Shown here piece by piece: positions 46,690 through 59,119 of a stretch of DNA of 64,000 bases; position 1 is the stretch's first letter; each line of letters begins with the position of its first letter. This DNA is from Rhynchosporium graminicola (lineage: Eukaryota; Ascomycota; Leotiomycetes; Helotiales; Ploettnerulaceae). The notes beneath the pieces were generated by a model. It ran no database searches, was not told the DNA's origin, and saw nothing but the letters and a program-made list of their open reading frames with translations. Position numbers and translations under genes: made by a program. The stretch lies in assembly GCA_900074885.1 (NCBI GenBank), contig FJUW01000068.1:34559-98558 (forward strand), written 5' to 3'.

Positions 46690-47406
46690 TATTCTTGAAC
46701 TGATATAATAATCTCTATATATAACTAGTATTTTATATGTCCTCTATAAGCGTTAATCATAGCCTGGCACCTGTTATATATAGTTCTAATGAGTTCCCGG
46801 ACTTAGTTATCTGTAATTGTAATAGGCACGTGATAGTCGGTTATATATGTACGGTATTAGGCGTGTTCAGCGTGCGCTGAATATTATGATCTTTTAGTCC
46901 AGATAGCGTAGTTAGTATGAGCCTAACCTCAAGCTCGTTATAGTAATCGAATTCCAGGCTTTATTAATAGTATCTCGTAGCTATAGGTAAGATCGATAAA
47001 GATTAGGGTATTTAGCTTATATATATTCCTTAACCTAGTCCTAAACTGTTTCGATTGGGTTCAAATCAGAGGAGTTCGCAGGCTAAAAGATAGGTCTAAT
47101 ACCTCGTCTTTCTATTTCGGTAATTATAGCTCTCGCAGCATTCCCTAAGGCGTTATCTTATATTAAAGTAAGTCTCTATTAAGAAGTATAGTACTTAATA
47201 ATAAGTATAATATACTAGATATATGAATCGGAGTTAATTATACTATAATCCTTCTCCTAAAATACTCCTAGTCCCTTACTCTAAGCACTAGAAATACCCC
47301 CCTAGAATATCTATTCGATCTTCTTTCGCATCTTCGGCTTAAGATAGTCTTCGTGAAGTACTTCCCTTAGCTAGCGAGTAACTTTAACTTTCTTATACCT
47401 CCCTAG
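46690..47406 (-). pseudogene. Tc1/mariner transposase relic 2, N-terminally truncated
   Basis: The minus strand reads DNALGNAARAIITEIERRGI and then RPIF*PANSSDLNPIETV*D near 47060-47170. This is the second catalytic Asp and the PDLNPIE block with its catalytic Glu kept. Further on are YPNLYRSYL*LRDTINKAWN and, after the solo LTR, VRELIRTIYNRCQAMINAY and RGHI, the family's C-terminus. A solo TRIM LTR (46818-46942) splits the C-terminal part. The N-terminal side is cut at 47406 by a C-family LTR element with target CCTAG. It differs from relic 1 in sequence and is oriented oppositely. Confidence 0.8.
46818..46942 (+). repeat. Solo LTR of the TRIM family (125 bp)
   Basis: TGTAATAGG...CTCGTTATA is the same length as, and the reverse orientation of, the LTRs at 42135-42727. 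It is flanked by the perfect 5-bp duplication GTAAT (46813-46817 and 46943-46947). There is no internal region. It sits inside Tc1 relic 2. Confidence 0.92.
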
Positions 47407-47662
47407 TGTAATGGGTCTGTGCGCCTAGTGCCTCCCACTCCTGTATTTCAGAATTAGAGAGGAAGGAAGAACCTTCTCTCCTTAGTAATTAGTTTCTGTA
47501 TTAACCAGATTATTACTAGCGAACCTCCAGCGACTATTCTACTATTCTATTATATCTGTTTACCTTAGCGTACTAAGTGATTATTATATTCTAATTACTT
47601 TTACTTAACGTTAGCCTAAATAGTTATAATAGCTTAAAGCGGAGAATCCTCTACTATGTTAA
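47407..47662 (+). mobile_element. C-family Gypsy element C', 5' end only
   Basis: A 182-bp LTR (47407-47588, TGTAATGGGTCTG... to ATTATTATA) is followed by 74 bp of internal sequence that matches element C right after its 5' LTR (TTCTAATTACTTTTACTTAA). It is cut at 47662 by the D-family element D' (target GTTAA). The rest, if present, lies beyond the right edge of the window. Its LTR is far less mutated than the 5' LTR of C. Confidence 0.88.
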
Positions 47663-47846
47663 TATCACGAACCCGGTAAAGTTCTTAGCACTAGAACCGT
47701 CTTAGCACCAGAATACTGATAGTACTACTATATAGTATATACTAAACGGGTTTTAGTACTAAAAAGAAAGTTAGTACTATAGGAGAATAGTAATAATATA
47801 GTTATAATACAAATCAGCGACTAGTACTATAAGCCTACTTATATTA
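47663..47846 (+). repeat. 5' LTR of D', left piece
   Basis: It begins TATCACGAACCCGG and follows the element D LTR up to the TATTA target of element G. Confidence 0.9.
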
Positions 47847-48081
47847 TGTGACGACTGGTCAGGTTTAGAGGTCTCTCCCTATTAGTAGAAACACTTACTG
47901 CTAAGCGAGATTACACGAGTAGAGTTTAGGGGCCCCTTTTCATATATATACTTCTATTCTCTCTCTACTTCTTCACTCCTTAGTTATAGATTCTCAAGTG
48001 ATTCTTACTACTTCATATTCATAGTAATATAAGGTCTTATTACTCAGGTAGTTTTAAGACCCTTCTAGAGTAAGCGTTATA
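47847..48081 (+). repeat. 5' LTR of element G (235 bp)
   Basis: TGTGACGACTGGTCAGG... to AAGCGTTATA. It matches 56560-56794. Confidence 0.94.
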
Positions 48082-48470
48082 TTATCTATAACTCTTTTAC
48101 TTACGTCTAGGAAGATAGTAAATATCTACTTATATTATACCTCTATACCTAGAGCTACTAAACGCAAGAGACTACGCTATACAAAGAAGGCCTATATTAA
48201 GTATAAACTTGAAGAATAGCACCTAAACCGAAGTAACCTAAGTCCGATAAATCGACTACCGGTTCTCCGACTCCCTCTACCTCATATTCTTCAGCGACTC
48301 GTAATACTCGCCGTAACCAACCTCTCTCTAAAATAGAGAGTACTCGCGATAACGCCTCGTCCGAGTTAAGCTCCCTAACTCCTACTATAATTAACGAACT
48401 CACTAAGTCGCTAAACCTCCCCGATAATACCCCTATATTAATAGTAACTATAAGTAACTTATAGGAAGAC

Positions 48471-48633
48471 NNNNNNNNNNNNNNNNNNNNNNNNNNNNNN
48501 NNNNNNNNNNNNNNNNNNNNNNNNNNNNNNNNNNNNNNNNNNNNNNNNNNNNNNNNNNNNNNNNNNNNNNNNNNNNNNNNNNNNNNNNNNNNNNNNNNNN
48601 NNNNNNNNNNNNNNNNNNNNNNNNNNNNNNNNN
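48471..48633. other. Assembly gap (163 N)
   Basis: A run of Ns inside the gag region of element G; the real length of the missing sequence is unknown. Confidence 1.
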
Positions 48634-49943
48634 AATCGCGTATAATACCGCTACTATTAATTAAAGAAGATAACGCTACTCTTACGCCTAATAATCGTTA
48701 TCGAGAATAATCTACCGGAGGAATATCGTTAATATTATACGCTACGCGTATAGAGAAGATACCGAACCTTCTAAATAAGCTCTCTGATAGAATCGACTAC
48801 TCTCTAAAACTCTAGGAAGTATAGATACGTAACGCTCTCCGGCGCTACTCTAGCTACTTTATCGACGAAGATTACTATAAAGATTAGTTACTTAACTAAA
48901 CGGAAAGAATAGCTAGAACCTACCTGGAACTCTTATTCTTAGAACTAGAATATAACAAAGAAAGTAGTATAATCGATTCACTCGATATGATTACTTAACT
49001 CGTCTCCTTCTTATCTAATCTATATGACTAATAAACTGCAAGAGCTAGCTACTCCGCGCTAAAGATAGATTATAAGTAGACTTTCTGAACGTTCTACTAT
49101 AAGTTTCGTACGCTAGCTCGTAAAGCTAGAGTAAATAATTAATCGACTCTGAAAATAGACTTATAAGAGAAGCTACTTACACGGCTACGGAAATAGCTCT
49201 TCTAATAGTACCGAACGTTAAGGATACTAGAAGAATACGTTAAAGCTATATAAGCTAAAGACTAAGGTTAATTCATTGAAAAGACTTATTATTCCGAGTC
49301 TTCGGCTAAGGCTAGCGCGACTCGGGAACGCCCTATAAATACCTACTCCTAGCGCCGTAGTACTAACTCCTCTTCTTATCCGCAAATTAGTCTTCCTACG
49401 CCCGAGAACACTAATGCGACTAGTAAATAAGTACTATACTCTGCACGAAATAATACGCCTCGTGTATAATCGCCAGCGAATACTCCTCGTTACTTTACGC
49501 TTACCTTATACTTACGCTCGTTATAAGCTCGACTTAATACTCCGTATCGAATCAACGCAATTAACGCTAATAACGATATTAATAGCGAGCTAGAAGATGA
49601 TAATAATAAAGAAACGTACGACGACGCTTAGGAGTATATTAAACCGCTAGTAAAAGACTATACCTAGGGAAAGACTCCTTCCTAGGTAGTATACGAGATA
49701 TATGATATCTTAACCTTATGAAGCTTCTTAGTAGTTAATCGTTTACTATACGTGCTACTCTTACTAAGAATAGACTCTCGTATAAGCTACTTGCACTTCT
49801 CGATTCTGGAGCTAATAGATACTATTTTATTAATCATTCTTTTCTCAAATCCCTTTCTTTCTTCTTAAAACCTTTAATTCACTCTCTACTAAACGCAATT
49901 CTTATTAAAGGCTTTAATAGTATTAATAGTAGTACTATTAGTC

Positions 49944-52900
49944 ACTATACGATACTTAATTTAATAGTAGATCGTCGCGTTTAGGTATTTACCCCCTTTC
50001 TTATTACTACTCTCGGAAACTACGGTATTATACTCGGAAGGACCTGGCTTTCGGAACACCAAGTACTCTTAGATGCCTCTAAACGATAGATCATTTAGCT
50101 ACTATATACTCCTCTTAGTAACGTTTATAGCTCTCCGATCGAGATCAAGGACTTACGTAAATACTATACTTACTAGCGCTACTAATATAACGCTAACGAA
50201 CGAAACGAATACCTTAATTAGTTCTGGGAAGCGTACAAGGAATAGCGAAGCGCAGCTAACTCTCCTATTAATATTCGAGCTGTTATTAACTCTATCTCTA
50301 TTATTAAATAACTATTACTAGCTCGGAAGCGCATTTCTAGGGAGACTTATAGCTATAAAAATATCCAAAACTCTCCCCTAGAGAGTATTCTATAAGTAAC
50401 TAACCCTCTGTTACTACCGCCGATCAGTTAGGACTATTTCTCCGGTGTTTATACTACTTATTATAGATACGATAAGCCTAAGTATTTATTGCCTGAAGAA
50501 TAAGAATAGAGCAGTAAAGAGAAGTCTTTATACTCTAGAGAAGCTACTGATATACAGCCGAAGTACGTACGATTCAGTAACGTTATCGCTTATATCTCGC
50601 GTGAATCTCTACTTTAACTCTAATTAGAAGTCTTTACGTTAAAGACCTACGCATAAGACTACGCCCGTGTAATTCATACTATAGACTAATAGTTACTCGG
50701 AATACCGTCTCGCGACTTAACAGAAGCTACTTAAAGTATAAAAACAGATACTACGATATTTCGGAAGCGATAAAGATCACCTCGTATACTCAGACCTCTT
50801 CTAAAGCCTCCTGCGCTAGAGATTTACACGATTAGCGGCCTAGCCTTCTATCTCTTATATAAATACTAGAAGTCTTCTAACGATAAGATCTTCTCTACTA
50901 CCTTTCACGAGATAGATAAGCTTCTTAATAACCGAATCGCAGTTCAGCAACGTAATACTACTATTATATCTTTAACTATCGACCTTACGGAATATCATAA
51001 AACCGCCTAGTAATTTACTATTAGCTTAAGCGAATTGGATTCAGAACTATAGATCCCTTACGAGTATAGCTAGTAGGTATATATCTTTTCTAAGGAAGCT
51101 AGCGATATTCTCCCTCCTTATCGCTTATACGATTACCGAATTAAGCTAAGGAAGGGGCTGAGAAGAACTTTAAATACTCCCCCTTATATAAGATATCGGC
51201 TGAAGAACTTGAAGTTATTAAGGCGTATATTACTAATAACTTAGCTAAAGGTTTCATCGAACCTTCTTAAGTACTATACGCTGCACTTATTCTTTTCGTT
51301 AAGAAAGCTAATAGAAGTCTAAGATTCTATATCGACTTTCGCGCACTTAATAACCTCACGAGGAAGGATTAATATCTACTGCTATTAATCGATGAAACGC
51401 TAGCTAGAATCTCTACTACTAAGATATTCACTAAATTAGATATTCGCTAGGTATTCTACCGAATTCGAATGGATCTAGCCTCTGAAGAGTATACGACCTT
51501 CCGGACCTGTTATAGTACATATAAGTGTAAGGTACTTCCTTTCGGTCTGACTAATAGCCCTACGACGTACTAGCGATATATGAATAATATCTTATTCGAT
51601 TACTTAGACGACTTCTGTATAGTATATCTAGATGATATTCTGATCTACTCTGACGACCTACTATAGTATTAATTATACGTATATAAGGTACTATAATAAT
51701 TATAAGACGCTAGATTATAAGCCGACCTTAAGAAGTATGAATTCAATATCACTCGTACTAAATACCTTAGATTTATTATCTCTACTTCTAGGATCGAGAT
51801 AGACCCTAAGAAGGTTAATATTATATAATCTTGGAATTACCCGACTATAGTTAAGAGCGTATAATCGTTCTTAGGCTTTTATAACTTCTACCGACGATTT
51901 ATTAAGGACTACGGAATTATCGTAAAACTTCTTATGTAACTTACTAAAAACAACGTATTATTTCGGTTCGCTAAGGAGTATAAAGATACCTTTAATCACC
52001 TAAAGCACGCTCTCACTTCGGTACTACTCCTCTACTACTATTAGTAATATCTACCTTATATAATCGAAATAGACGCTAGTGATAGAGTAATAGCAGGTGT
52101 ACTATCGTAACAGTATAACGAAGACTAGTTCCCAGTAGCTTACTTCTCTAAGACTATACTACCTGCCGAGCTTAATTACGCTATTCACGATAAGGAAATA
52201 CTCGTAATTATACAATCTTTTAGTAACTAGAGATCTGAGCTCGTAAGCGTACCGTATTAGATCCGCGTCGTTACTAATTATAAAGCTCTTAAGTACTTTA
52301 TAACCTCTAAATAGCTAAACGCATNACTATACGATACTTAATTTAATAGTAGATCGTCGCGTTTAGGTATTTACCCCCTTTCTTATTACTACTCTCGGAA
52401 ACTACGGTATTATACTCGGAAGGACCTGGCTTTCGGAACACCAAGTACTCTTAGATGCCTCTAAACGATAGATCATTTAGCTACTATATACTCCTCTTAG
52501 TAACGTTTATAGCTCTCCGATCGAGATCAAGGACTTACGTAAATACTATACTTACTAGCGCTACTAATATAACGCTAACGAACGAAACGAATACCTTAAT
52601 TAGTTCTGGGAAGCGTACAAGGAATAGCGAAGCGCAGCTAACTCTCCTATTAATATTCGAGCTGTTATTAACTCTATCTCTATTATTAAATAACTATTAC
52701 TAGCTCGGAAGCGCATTTCTAGGGAGACTTATAGCTATAAAAATATCCAAAACTCTCCCCTAGAGAGTATTCTATAAGTAACTAACCCTCTGTTACTACC
52801 GCCGATCAGTTAGGACTATTTCTCCGGTGTTTATACTACTTATTATAGATACGATAAGCCTAAGTATTTATTGCCTGAAGAATAAGAATAGAGCAGTAAA

Positions 52901-54706
52901 GAGAAGTCTTTATACTCTAGAGAAGCTACTGATATACAGCCGAAGTACGTACGATTCAGTAACGTTATCGCTTATATCTCGCGTGAATCTCTACTTTAAC
53001 TCTAATTAGAAGTCTTTACGTTAAAGACCTACGCATAAGACTACGCCCGTGTAATTCATACTATAGACTAATAGTTACTCGGAATACCGTCTCGCGACTT
53101 AACAGAAGCTACTTAAAGTATAAAAACAGATACTACGATATTTCGGAAGCGATAAAGATCACCTCGTATACTCAGACCTCTTCTAAAGCCTCCTGCGCTA
53201 GAGATTTACACGATTAGCGGCCTAGCCTTCTATCTCTTATATAAATACTAGAAGTCTTCTAACGATAAGATCTTCTCTACTACCTTTCACGAGATAGATA
53301 AGCTTCTTAATAACCGAATCGCAGTTCAGCAACGTAATACTACTATTATATCTTTAACTATCGACCTTACGGAATATCATAAAACCGCCTAGTAATTTAC
53401 TATTAGCTTAAGCGAATTGGATTCAGAACTATAGATCCCTTACGAGTATAGCTAGTAGGTATATATCTTTTCTAAGGAAGCTAGCGATATTCTCCCTCCT
53501 TATCGCTTATACGATTACCGAATTAAGCTAAGGAAGGGGCTGAGAAGAACTTTAAATACTCCCCCTTATATAAGATATCGGCTGAAGAACTTGAAGTAAT
53601 TAAGGCGTATATTACTAATAACTTAGCTAAAGGTTTAATAGAACATTCTTAAGAACTATACGCTGCACTTATTCTTTTCGTTAAGAAAGCTAATAGAAGT
53701 CTAAGATTCTATATCGACTTTCGCGTACTTAATAACCTCACGAGGAAGGATTAATATCTACTGCTATTAATCGATGAAACGCTAGCTAGAATCTCTACTA
53801 CTAAGATATTCACTAAATTAGATATTCGCTAGGTATTCTACCGAATTCGAATGGATCTAGCCTCTGAAGAGTATACGACCTTCCGGACCTGTTATAGTAC
53901 ATATAAGTGTAAGGTACTTCCTTTCGGTCTGACTAATAGCCCTACGACGTACTAGCGATATATGAATAATATCTTATTCGATTACTTAGACGACTTCTGT
54001 ATAGTATATCTAGATGATATTCTGATCTACTCTGACGACCTACTATAGTATTAATTATACGTATATAAGGTACTATAATAATTATAAGACGCTAGATTAT
54101 AAGCCGACCTTAAGAAGTATGAATTCAATATCACTCGTACTAAATACCTTAGATTTATTATCTCTACTTCTAGGATCGAGATAGACCCTAAGAAGGTTAA
54201 TATTATATAATCTTGGAATTACCCGACTATAGTTAAGAGCGTATAATCGTTCTTAGGCTTTTATAACTTCTACCGACGATTTATTAAGGACTACGGAATT
54301 ATCGTAAAACTTCTTATGTAACTTACTAAAAACAACGTATTATTTCGGTTCGCTAAGGAGTATAAAGATACCTTTAATCACCTAAAGCACGCTCTCACTT
54401 CGGTACTACTCCTCTACTACTATTAGTAATATCTACCTTATATAATCGAAATAGACGCTAGTGATAGAGTAATAGCAGGTGTACTATCGTAACAGTATAA
54501 CGAAGACTAGTTCCCAGTAGCTTACTTCTCTAAGACTATACTACCTGCCGAGCTTAATTACGCTATTCACGATAAGGAAATACTCGTAATTATACAATCT
54601 TTTAGTAACTAGAGATCTGAGCTCGTAAGCGTACCGTATTAGATCCGCGTCGTTACTAATTATAAAGCTCTTAAGTACTTTATAACCTCTAAATAGCTAA
54701 ACGCAT
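49944..54706. repeat. 2,381-bp direct duplication around a single N
   Basis: Positions 49944-52324 and 52326-54706 are the same sequence, offset 2,382, joined by one N at 52325. I found six differences, five of them changes to A within 51216-51272. The junction falls mid-RNase H and repeats protease-RT, which makes no biological sense for one element. Most likely two overlapping contigs were abutted rather than merged. Confidence 0.9.
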
Positions 54707-56559
54707 AATAAGCCCGATAAGCCGAGCTACTCGCAGATTATAACTTTATAATCACCTATCGACCTAGGAAGTATAATCTACTCGCCGACGCTCTCTCTCG
54801 CAGAACAGATGAATTAGACGACTAGAACAACGCTAAAAGAACCTAGCGTTTATAGTAGCTACTACGCGAAGACTAAATCGATCTAGTACTACTTATAAGT
54901 AACCTCCGGAATAGCTCCGACTCTATAGATAACTTTAAGCTTATTAACGCCTTAAAAGTCGCCGACTTATCGCTAGTCTTTTCTATAGTATAGTAAGTAC
55001 TTAACGCTAATCGCACTATACTATTACTCTAAGCTTTATAGAAATAAGCTCTCTCCGCTACTCCTGGAAAACTAACTATAGAAAAAGATCTTCTACTCTA
55101 TAAAGGAAGACTAATCGTACTTGACGTCTTATACCTTCGCACGCTACTTATATACGAAGTACACGACCGATTAGAGACTACCTATCTAAGTATAAAGAAG
55201 ACCTTATAACTACTAGTATTATAATACTAGTAGTACGGAATCGCTTTAACTATCAACTAGTACTACTGTAACTATTATACTTACCGACGAATTCAAGTGC
55301 TGCGTAATAAGAGACCGGGCCTCCTCTAACCTCTGCTCGTACTATTACGTCTATAGGAGTATATTATAATCGACTACTATAGCTTTAACTGCGATAAACA
55401 TAGCTATAATAACGTTCTCGTATTTATCGACTGTTTTAGTAAATAAGCAATTAGTATTCTATACCGAAAGACCTCCGATGCGCGCGACCTTATAAAGCTT
55501 TACTTATACTACGTATACTACTATTTCGGAGCTCTATTGATAATTACCTCTAATAGAGGGCCTTAATTCGTTTCCTATTTTTAGACTATAGTTATTATAA
55601 TTCTCGGTACTAAAAGATAGCTTTCTACAGTAGACTACTTATAAACAAATAGCTAAATAGAGATCTATAACTAATATCTCCAATATAGATTATAACCTTT
55701 TATCTCTTACTATTAAGACAACTAGTCGGAATTCTTACTTATTATAGACTACGCCCAGATAACTCTCCCTTACGAATCCCTTAGAGGTCTCTTACCCTTT
55801 AAAGTCGTTTATAGATATATACACCGAATTAATTAGAATTAGAAAGACATACATAACTCTACTAAACATACTAATAAGTTAAATACTTAGTAAGCTCTAG
55901 ATTACGCTAATCGCTTACGCGACGCCTAGACTACTACTTAATCTAGCTTCTAACGTGCATAAGCTAAGATATCCTAATCCTATAACTGCTCACGCTGTGA
56001 AGTCGACTTCACTATAGACGACCTTATCTAGCTAGATATACGCTACTTTACGAGTACTCGACCTAGCAAAAAACTCGACTTCTCGACTAATAGACCCTTC
56101 CGTGTAATTAAAAAGGTCGGAAGCTCTTATCATCTAGAGCTCCCTACTAGTATAAAAGTACATAAGGTATTCCCTGCTACTAAGCTATAGAAGTATCTAA
56201 ACGACCCCTTACTAGGATAAACCTCACTGCTACTACTACCTATTAATATCACTAGTAATAATAAATAGGAGATCGAAGATATACTTACGTGCTATAAGTA
56301 GCGTAATAGCCTCTTATACCGAGTTTCCTAGTTAAATCAAGACGTCGATCTCATATAGTATAACGCTACAGATATCAAATACGCTCCCGCTAAGCTATAA
56401 TAATTCCACCTTAATAACCTAACGTAAGCTAGACCTCCTACTAGACTACCTAATTAGCTAAAAGCTTTCTACAATAGAATTAATAATTAAAACTAACTTA
56501 ATAGTAATAAGGAGATAGACTAACGCTCGAGGGCGAGCTTTTTTCGGAGGGGGGAGTAA

Positions 56560-56794
56560 TATAACAACTAGTCAGGTTTAGAGGTCTCTCCCTATTAGTA
56601 GAAACACTTACTGCTAAGCGAGATTATACGAGTAGAGTTTAGGGGCCCCTTTTCATATATATACTTCTATTCTCTCTCTACTTCTTCACTCCTTAGTTAT
56701 AGATTCTCAAGTGATTCTTACTACTTCATATTCATAGCAATATGAGGTCTTATTACTCAGGTAGTTTTAAGACCCTTCTAGAGCAAGCGTCACA
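56560..56794 (+). repeat. 3' LTR of element G (235 bp)
   Basis: TATAACAACTAGTCAGG... to CAAGCGTCACA, followed by the duplication TATTA and the resumed D' LTR. Confidence 0.94.
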
Positions 56795-56799
56795 TATTA

Positions 56800-57120
56800 T
56801 AGTAATAATAATATTATAGTTATAGGTAATCTAGGATCACGTGATAGAGTCTAGCTTAGCGGGAGTCCAGAAAATGGAGTCAGACTCCCTATAAGGGACT
56901 CCCTAAGTAGAAGACTCCTAATAGAGGAGAAGGTTCTATATAAGACTAGCACTTCTGCTATTAGATAGGAGCTTCGTGCTCAAATTCATATAGTAATTAA
57001 TACCTGCTTATAACGTCTTAATTTCAATTAAGAACCGAACTTCTTATTTACTTTACTTTATAGCTAATACTAACCGACGAGCTTATATACCGCGTACTAG
57101 TCAGAACTAGGAATGTTATA
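56800..57120 (+). repeat. 5' LTR of D', right piece
   Basis: It continues the D-type LTR after element G and ends GGAATGTTATA. A segment near 56845-56930 (GGAGTCCAGAAAATGGAGTC and following) differs from the LTRs of D, so this copy is a divergent subfamily or carries a local replacement. Confidence 0.88.
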
Positions 57121-57189
57121 CTTTAAGTACCTCACTTAAAGTATTATTAGTAAGAACGAAATAGCCCTTAAAGAAGGATTAGTTATAGG

Positions 57190-57406
57190 TGTTACAGGGC
57201 GGATATAAAGTATGCAGTGCAAAAGCTCGTCTATATTACAAGGAGAATTAACTAAGGAGAGAAGGGAGGCATAGGAGTCCCCCTTCGAAGAAAAGGTAAT
57301 ACTACGGCCGCTAGTAGCAGTAGTATTAGTATACGTATAACCATAAGTCAGGTACTAGCGTAGACGCCTCAGGCGTCAAGCATACTAACGGGTGCAACCC
57401 GTCATA
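57190..57406 (-). repeat. Solo LTR of the Z family (217 bp), hardly RIP-mutated
   Basis: TGTTACAGGGCGG... to AACCCGTCATA is the reverse complement of the Z LTR at 3958-4174, of identical length and flanked by ATAGG (57185-57189 and 57407-57411). It retains many CpA/TpG sites (GTATGCAGTGCAAAAGC, GGTGCAACCCG) that are lost in the other copy. It is inserted in the leader of D'. Confidence 0.93.
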
Positions 57407-57439
57407 ATAGGAGAAGGATCCTAAGTTAGTAAGATAGAG

Positions 57440-58732
57440 AAGATTAATAAAGTTACTCCACCCCGAGTTAACCTGCCTAATACTTATTATAGAAACTATA
57501 ATAACCTAAGATAATTTATCCTTTAGTATTAAATATATCTCGCCTTTAATAGAGATAAGTTCGAAGCAGATTCCATTAAAGTACTATAGATTACTTTATT
57601 TCTCCGTGATACTACTACTTACTAGATCGAACTGGCCTTAAGTGATTACTTAGTTAATTAATACCTAACTAGAGCCTATTCTACTGCTATAACTAAGAAG
57701 AGTCGAGTTATCTTTCGAACTATTATAAGCTTTACTACTATTATTAAAGGAGTCTTTAGAGACCTTAATAAGAAAGAATAAGCTGAGAAGTACTTACTCG
57801 GAATTCGATAGCAAGGATCTATTTATAAATATACTACTAAGTTCTATTATTATTCTATATAGTTAGACTAGACTAATACTAGATTAAGAGCCTAATACTA
57901 CTAAGGCCTTAAGGACTATATTAAGAATAAGCTCTCTAGAACTAATAAACTAGATAACTTAGAGGACTTAATTAAATCGTTTATGATTATTAATAAATGA
58001 ATCTAGGAATAAGTAAAGGAGAAAGGAGGATATTTTACGCTTATTTACTTCCGAAAACCCTAATTTGTATAGTAACTTAGTAAATATTAAGGAAATTTCT
58101 AACTTTACTTAAATAATAAATATACTTATAATAATCCGATAGAAATAGATAAAGTAGAAAGAGGATCTAAGGGCTAAGCTAAGAAAGATAAACGCTGAGA
58201 GAAGGGCTTATATTATATATATAGTAAGCTAAGATATCTTACTTATAATTATTCTCAGAAGAAGAAATAAGAAGGGAAACCCTAGAATAAACCTAAGAGA
58301 GAATTCGAACTAGCAGAAAGGAAGCTAGATTACCGAGAGGCTTCTAGCGTAGAATGGAGTTCATAGGACTTTATAGCTTATAAATCTAGCGAGGAATTCG
58401 AAGAGAACTTAGTTAAACTTCTAGATAAAGACTAAGAAAGCTAGAGTATTATAGATAAAAGAAACTATCTGCATAATAATCTTCTATATAATAATAAAAG
58501 CTAGACTCTTCGAAATCATAATAATAGAAGAAGAATATAGGCTTATAATAGAACTAAGTCCGATTTTATAGAGCATTATCGAACTTATAATATATCTAAC
58601 TTAGATATAGACTACGTTATTACTTACTATAATACTATTACTATCATATTCTAAGAAAATATAAGGGATATTAAGAAACGACTAGATTATTATATAGCTA
58701 ATCTCGAAAGAGAACCTGAACTAAAGGAATTC
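57440..58732 (+). pseudogene. gag relic of D', truncated by Copia element H
   Basis: It follows the gag of element D closely. The zinc knuckle at about 58208-58255 reads YYIYSKLRYLTYNY, with all four C-x2-C-x4-H-x4-C ligands changed to Tyr. A later stretch (LDYYIANLEREPELKEF near 58685-58730) matches D upstream of its protease. It ends abruptly at the TGTGAAAA end of element H. Confidence 0.8.
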
Positions 58733-58796
58733 TGTGAAAATTGAAGGTGGAAATCGGCCAAAAGTCAGAATAACAGAATAATAGGTAATCAATTTG

Positions 58797-58882
58797 ACTT
58801 GCTTTACTTGCTTGCTTACTTGCCTTACTTGCTTGCTTACTTGCTTGCTTACTTGCTTACTTACTTGCTTACTTGCTTACTT
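58797..58882. repeat. TTGC/TTAC microsatellite in the left H LTR
   Basis: About 86 bp of alternating TTGC and TTAC units. The other LTR has only a short CTTTGTTTGCTTG-like seed at this point, so the tract expanded after the LTRs diverged or in the donor copy. The short frame read through it is not a gene. Confidence 0.9.
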
Positions 58883-59119
58883 GAAGAGAGCTAACTACAG
58901 GAGAGATTCTAGCTACTTATATAGCTATATGAGCTCTCTAGAATATTCTATACTACGTAATACAGAACTCTATAGAAGAAGACACGTATACCGTAGAATC
59001 ATACTACGTTAGTAGTACGTTAGTAGAAACCTCTAGAAGTACGATATGCATACTAGAGAGTAGTAGAACTCTATCGAGAACCTTTATGGTAACTCTAATA
59101 GAGTATGCAGGGTACAGGC

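Larger units (their letters stand above)
48100..56500 (+). pseudogene. gag-pol-chromodomain relic of element G
   Basis: Gag spans roughly 48100-49500 (interrupted by Ns). The protease near 49785-49840 reads LLALLDSGANRYYFINHS with the catalytic DSGA intact. RT is at about 51290-51665 (FVKKANRSLRFYIDFRALNN, and an intact IVYLDDILIYSDDL near 51615-51660), repeated at 53670-54045. RNase H follows. Integrase at 55350-55700 includes YIIIDYYSFNCDKHSYNN, SNRGP*FVS (Asp to Asn) and IEIYN*YL. A chromodomain-like segment at about 56270-56400 reads YRVS*LN*DVDLI*YNATDI. RIP-type stops are present throughout. Confidence 0.87.
47847..56794 (+). mobile_element. Ty3/Gypsy element G with chromodomain, inserted in the LTR of D'
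   Basis: LTRs of 235 bp (47847-48081 and 56560-56794) are flanked by TATTA (47842-47846 and 56795-56799). It reads on the plus strand, with the polypurine tract CGGAGGGGGGAGTAA at 56545-56559. The apparent 8.9 kb is inflated by a duplicated 2.38-kb block, probably an assembly artefact. The true length is near 6.6 kb (including the N gap). There is no room for an antisense frame between the chromodomain and the 3' LTR, unlike elements A-E. The two LTRs are nearly identical apart from transitions at their ends, so this insertion is relatively young. Confidence 0.92.
47663..58732 (+). mobile_element. D-family Gypsy element D', hit by three later insertions
   Basis: The 5' LTR is split by element G (47663-47846 and 56800-57120; about 505 bp in total against 497 in D). 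The internal part begins CTTTAAGTACCTCACTTA as in D and is interrupted by a Z-family solo LTR (57190-57406). It ends at 58732, where Copia element H is inserted (target probably AATTC). Only gag and the start of protease remain in the window. It is more heavily mutated than D: all four zinc-knuckle ligands are Tyr here. Confidence 0.9.

Noticed and set aside
48197..48403. Open frame of 68 codons on the minus strand in element G
   Set aside because: It lies antisense to the G gag region, has no domain and stops at no biological boundary; the plus strand is the gag strand here.
50073..50321. 82-codon plus-strand frame, repeated at 52455
   Set aside because: It is an out-of-frame shadow of the G pol region, doubled only because the block itself is duplicated.
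58794..59012. 72-codon frame with Cys-Leu-Leu-Thr repeats
   Set aside because: It is just the translated TTGC/TTAC microsatellite inside the H LTR.
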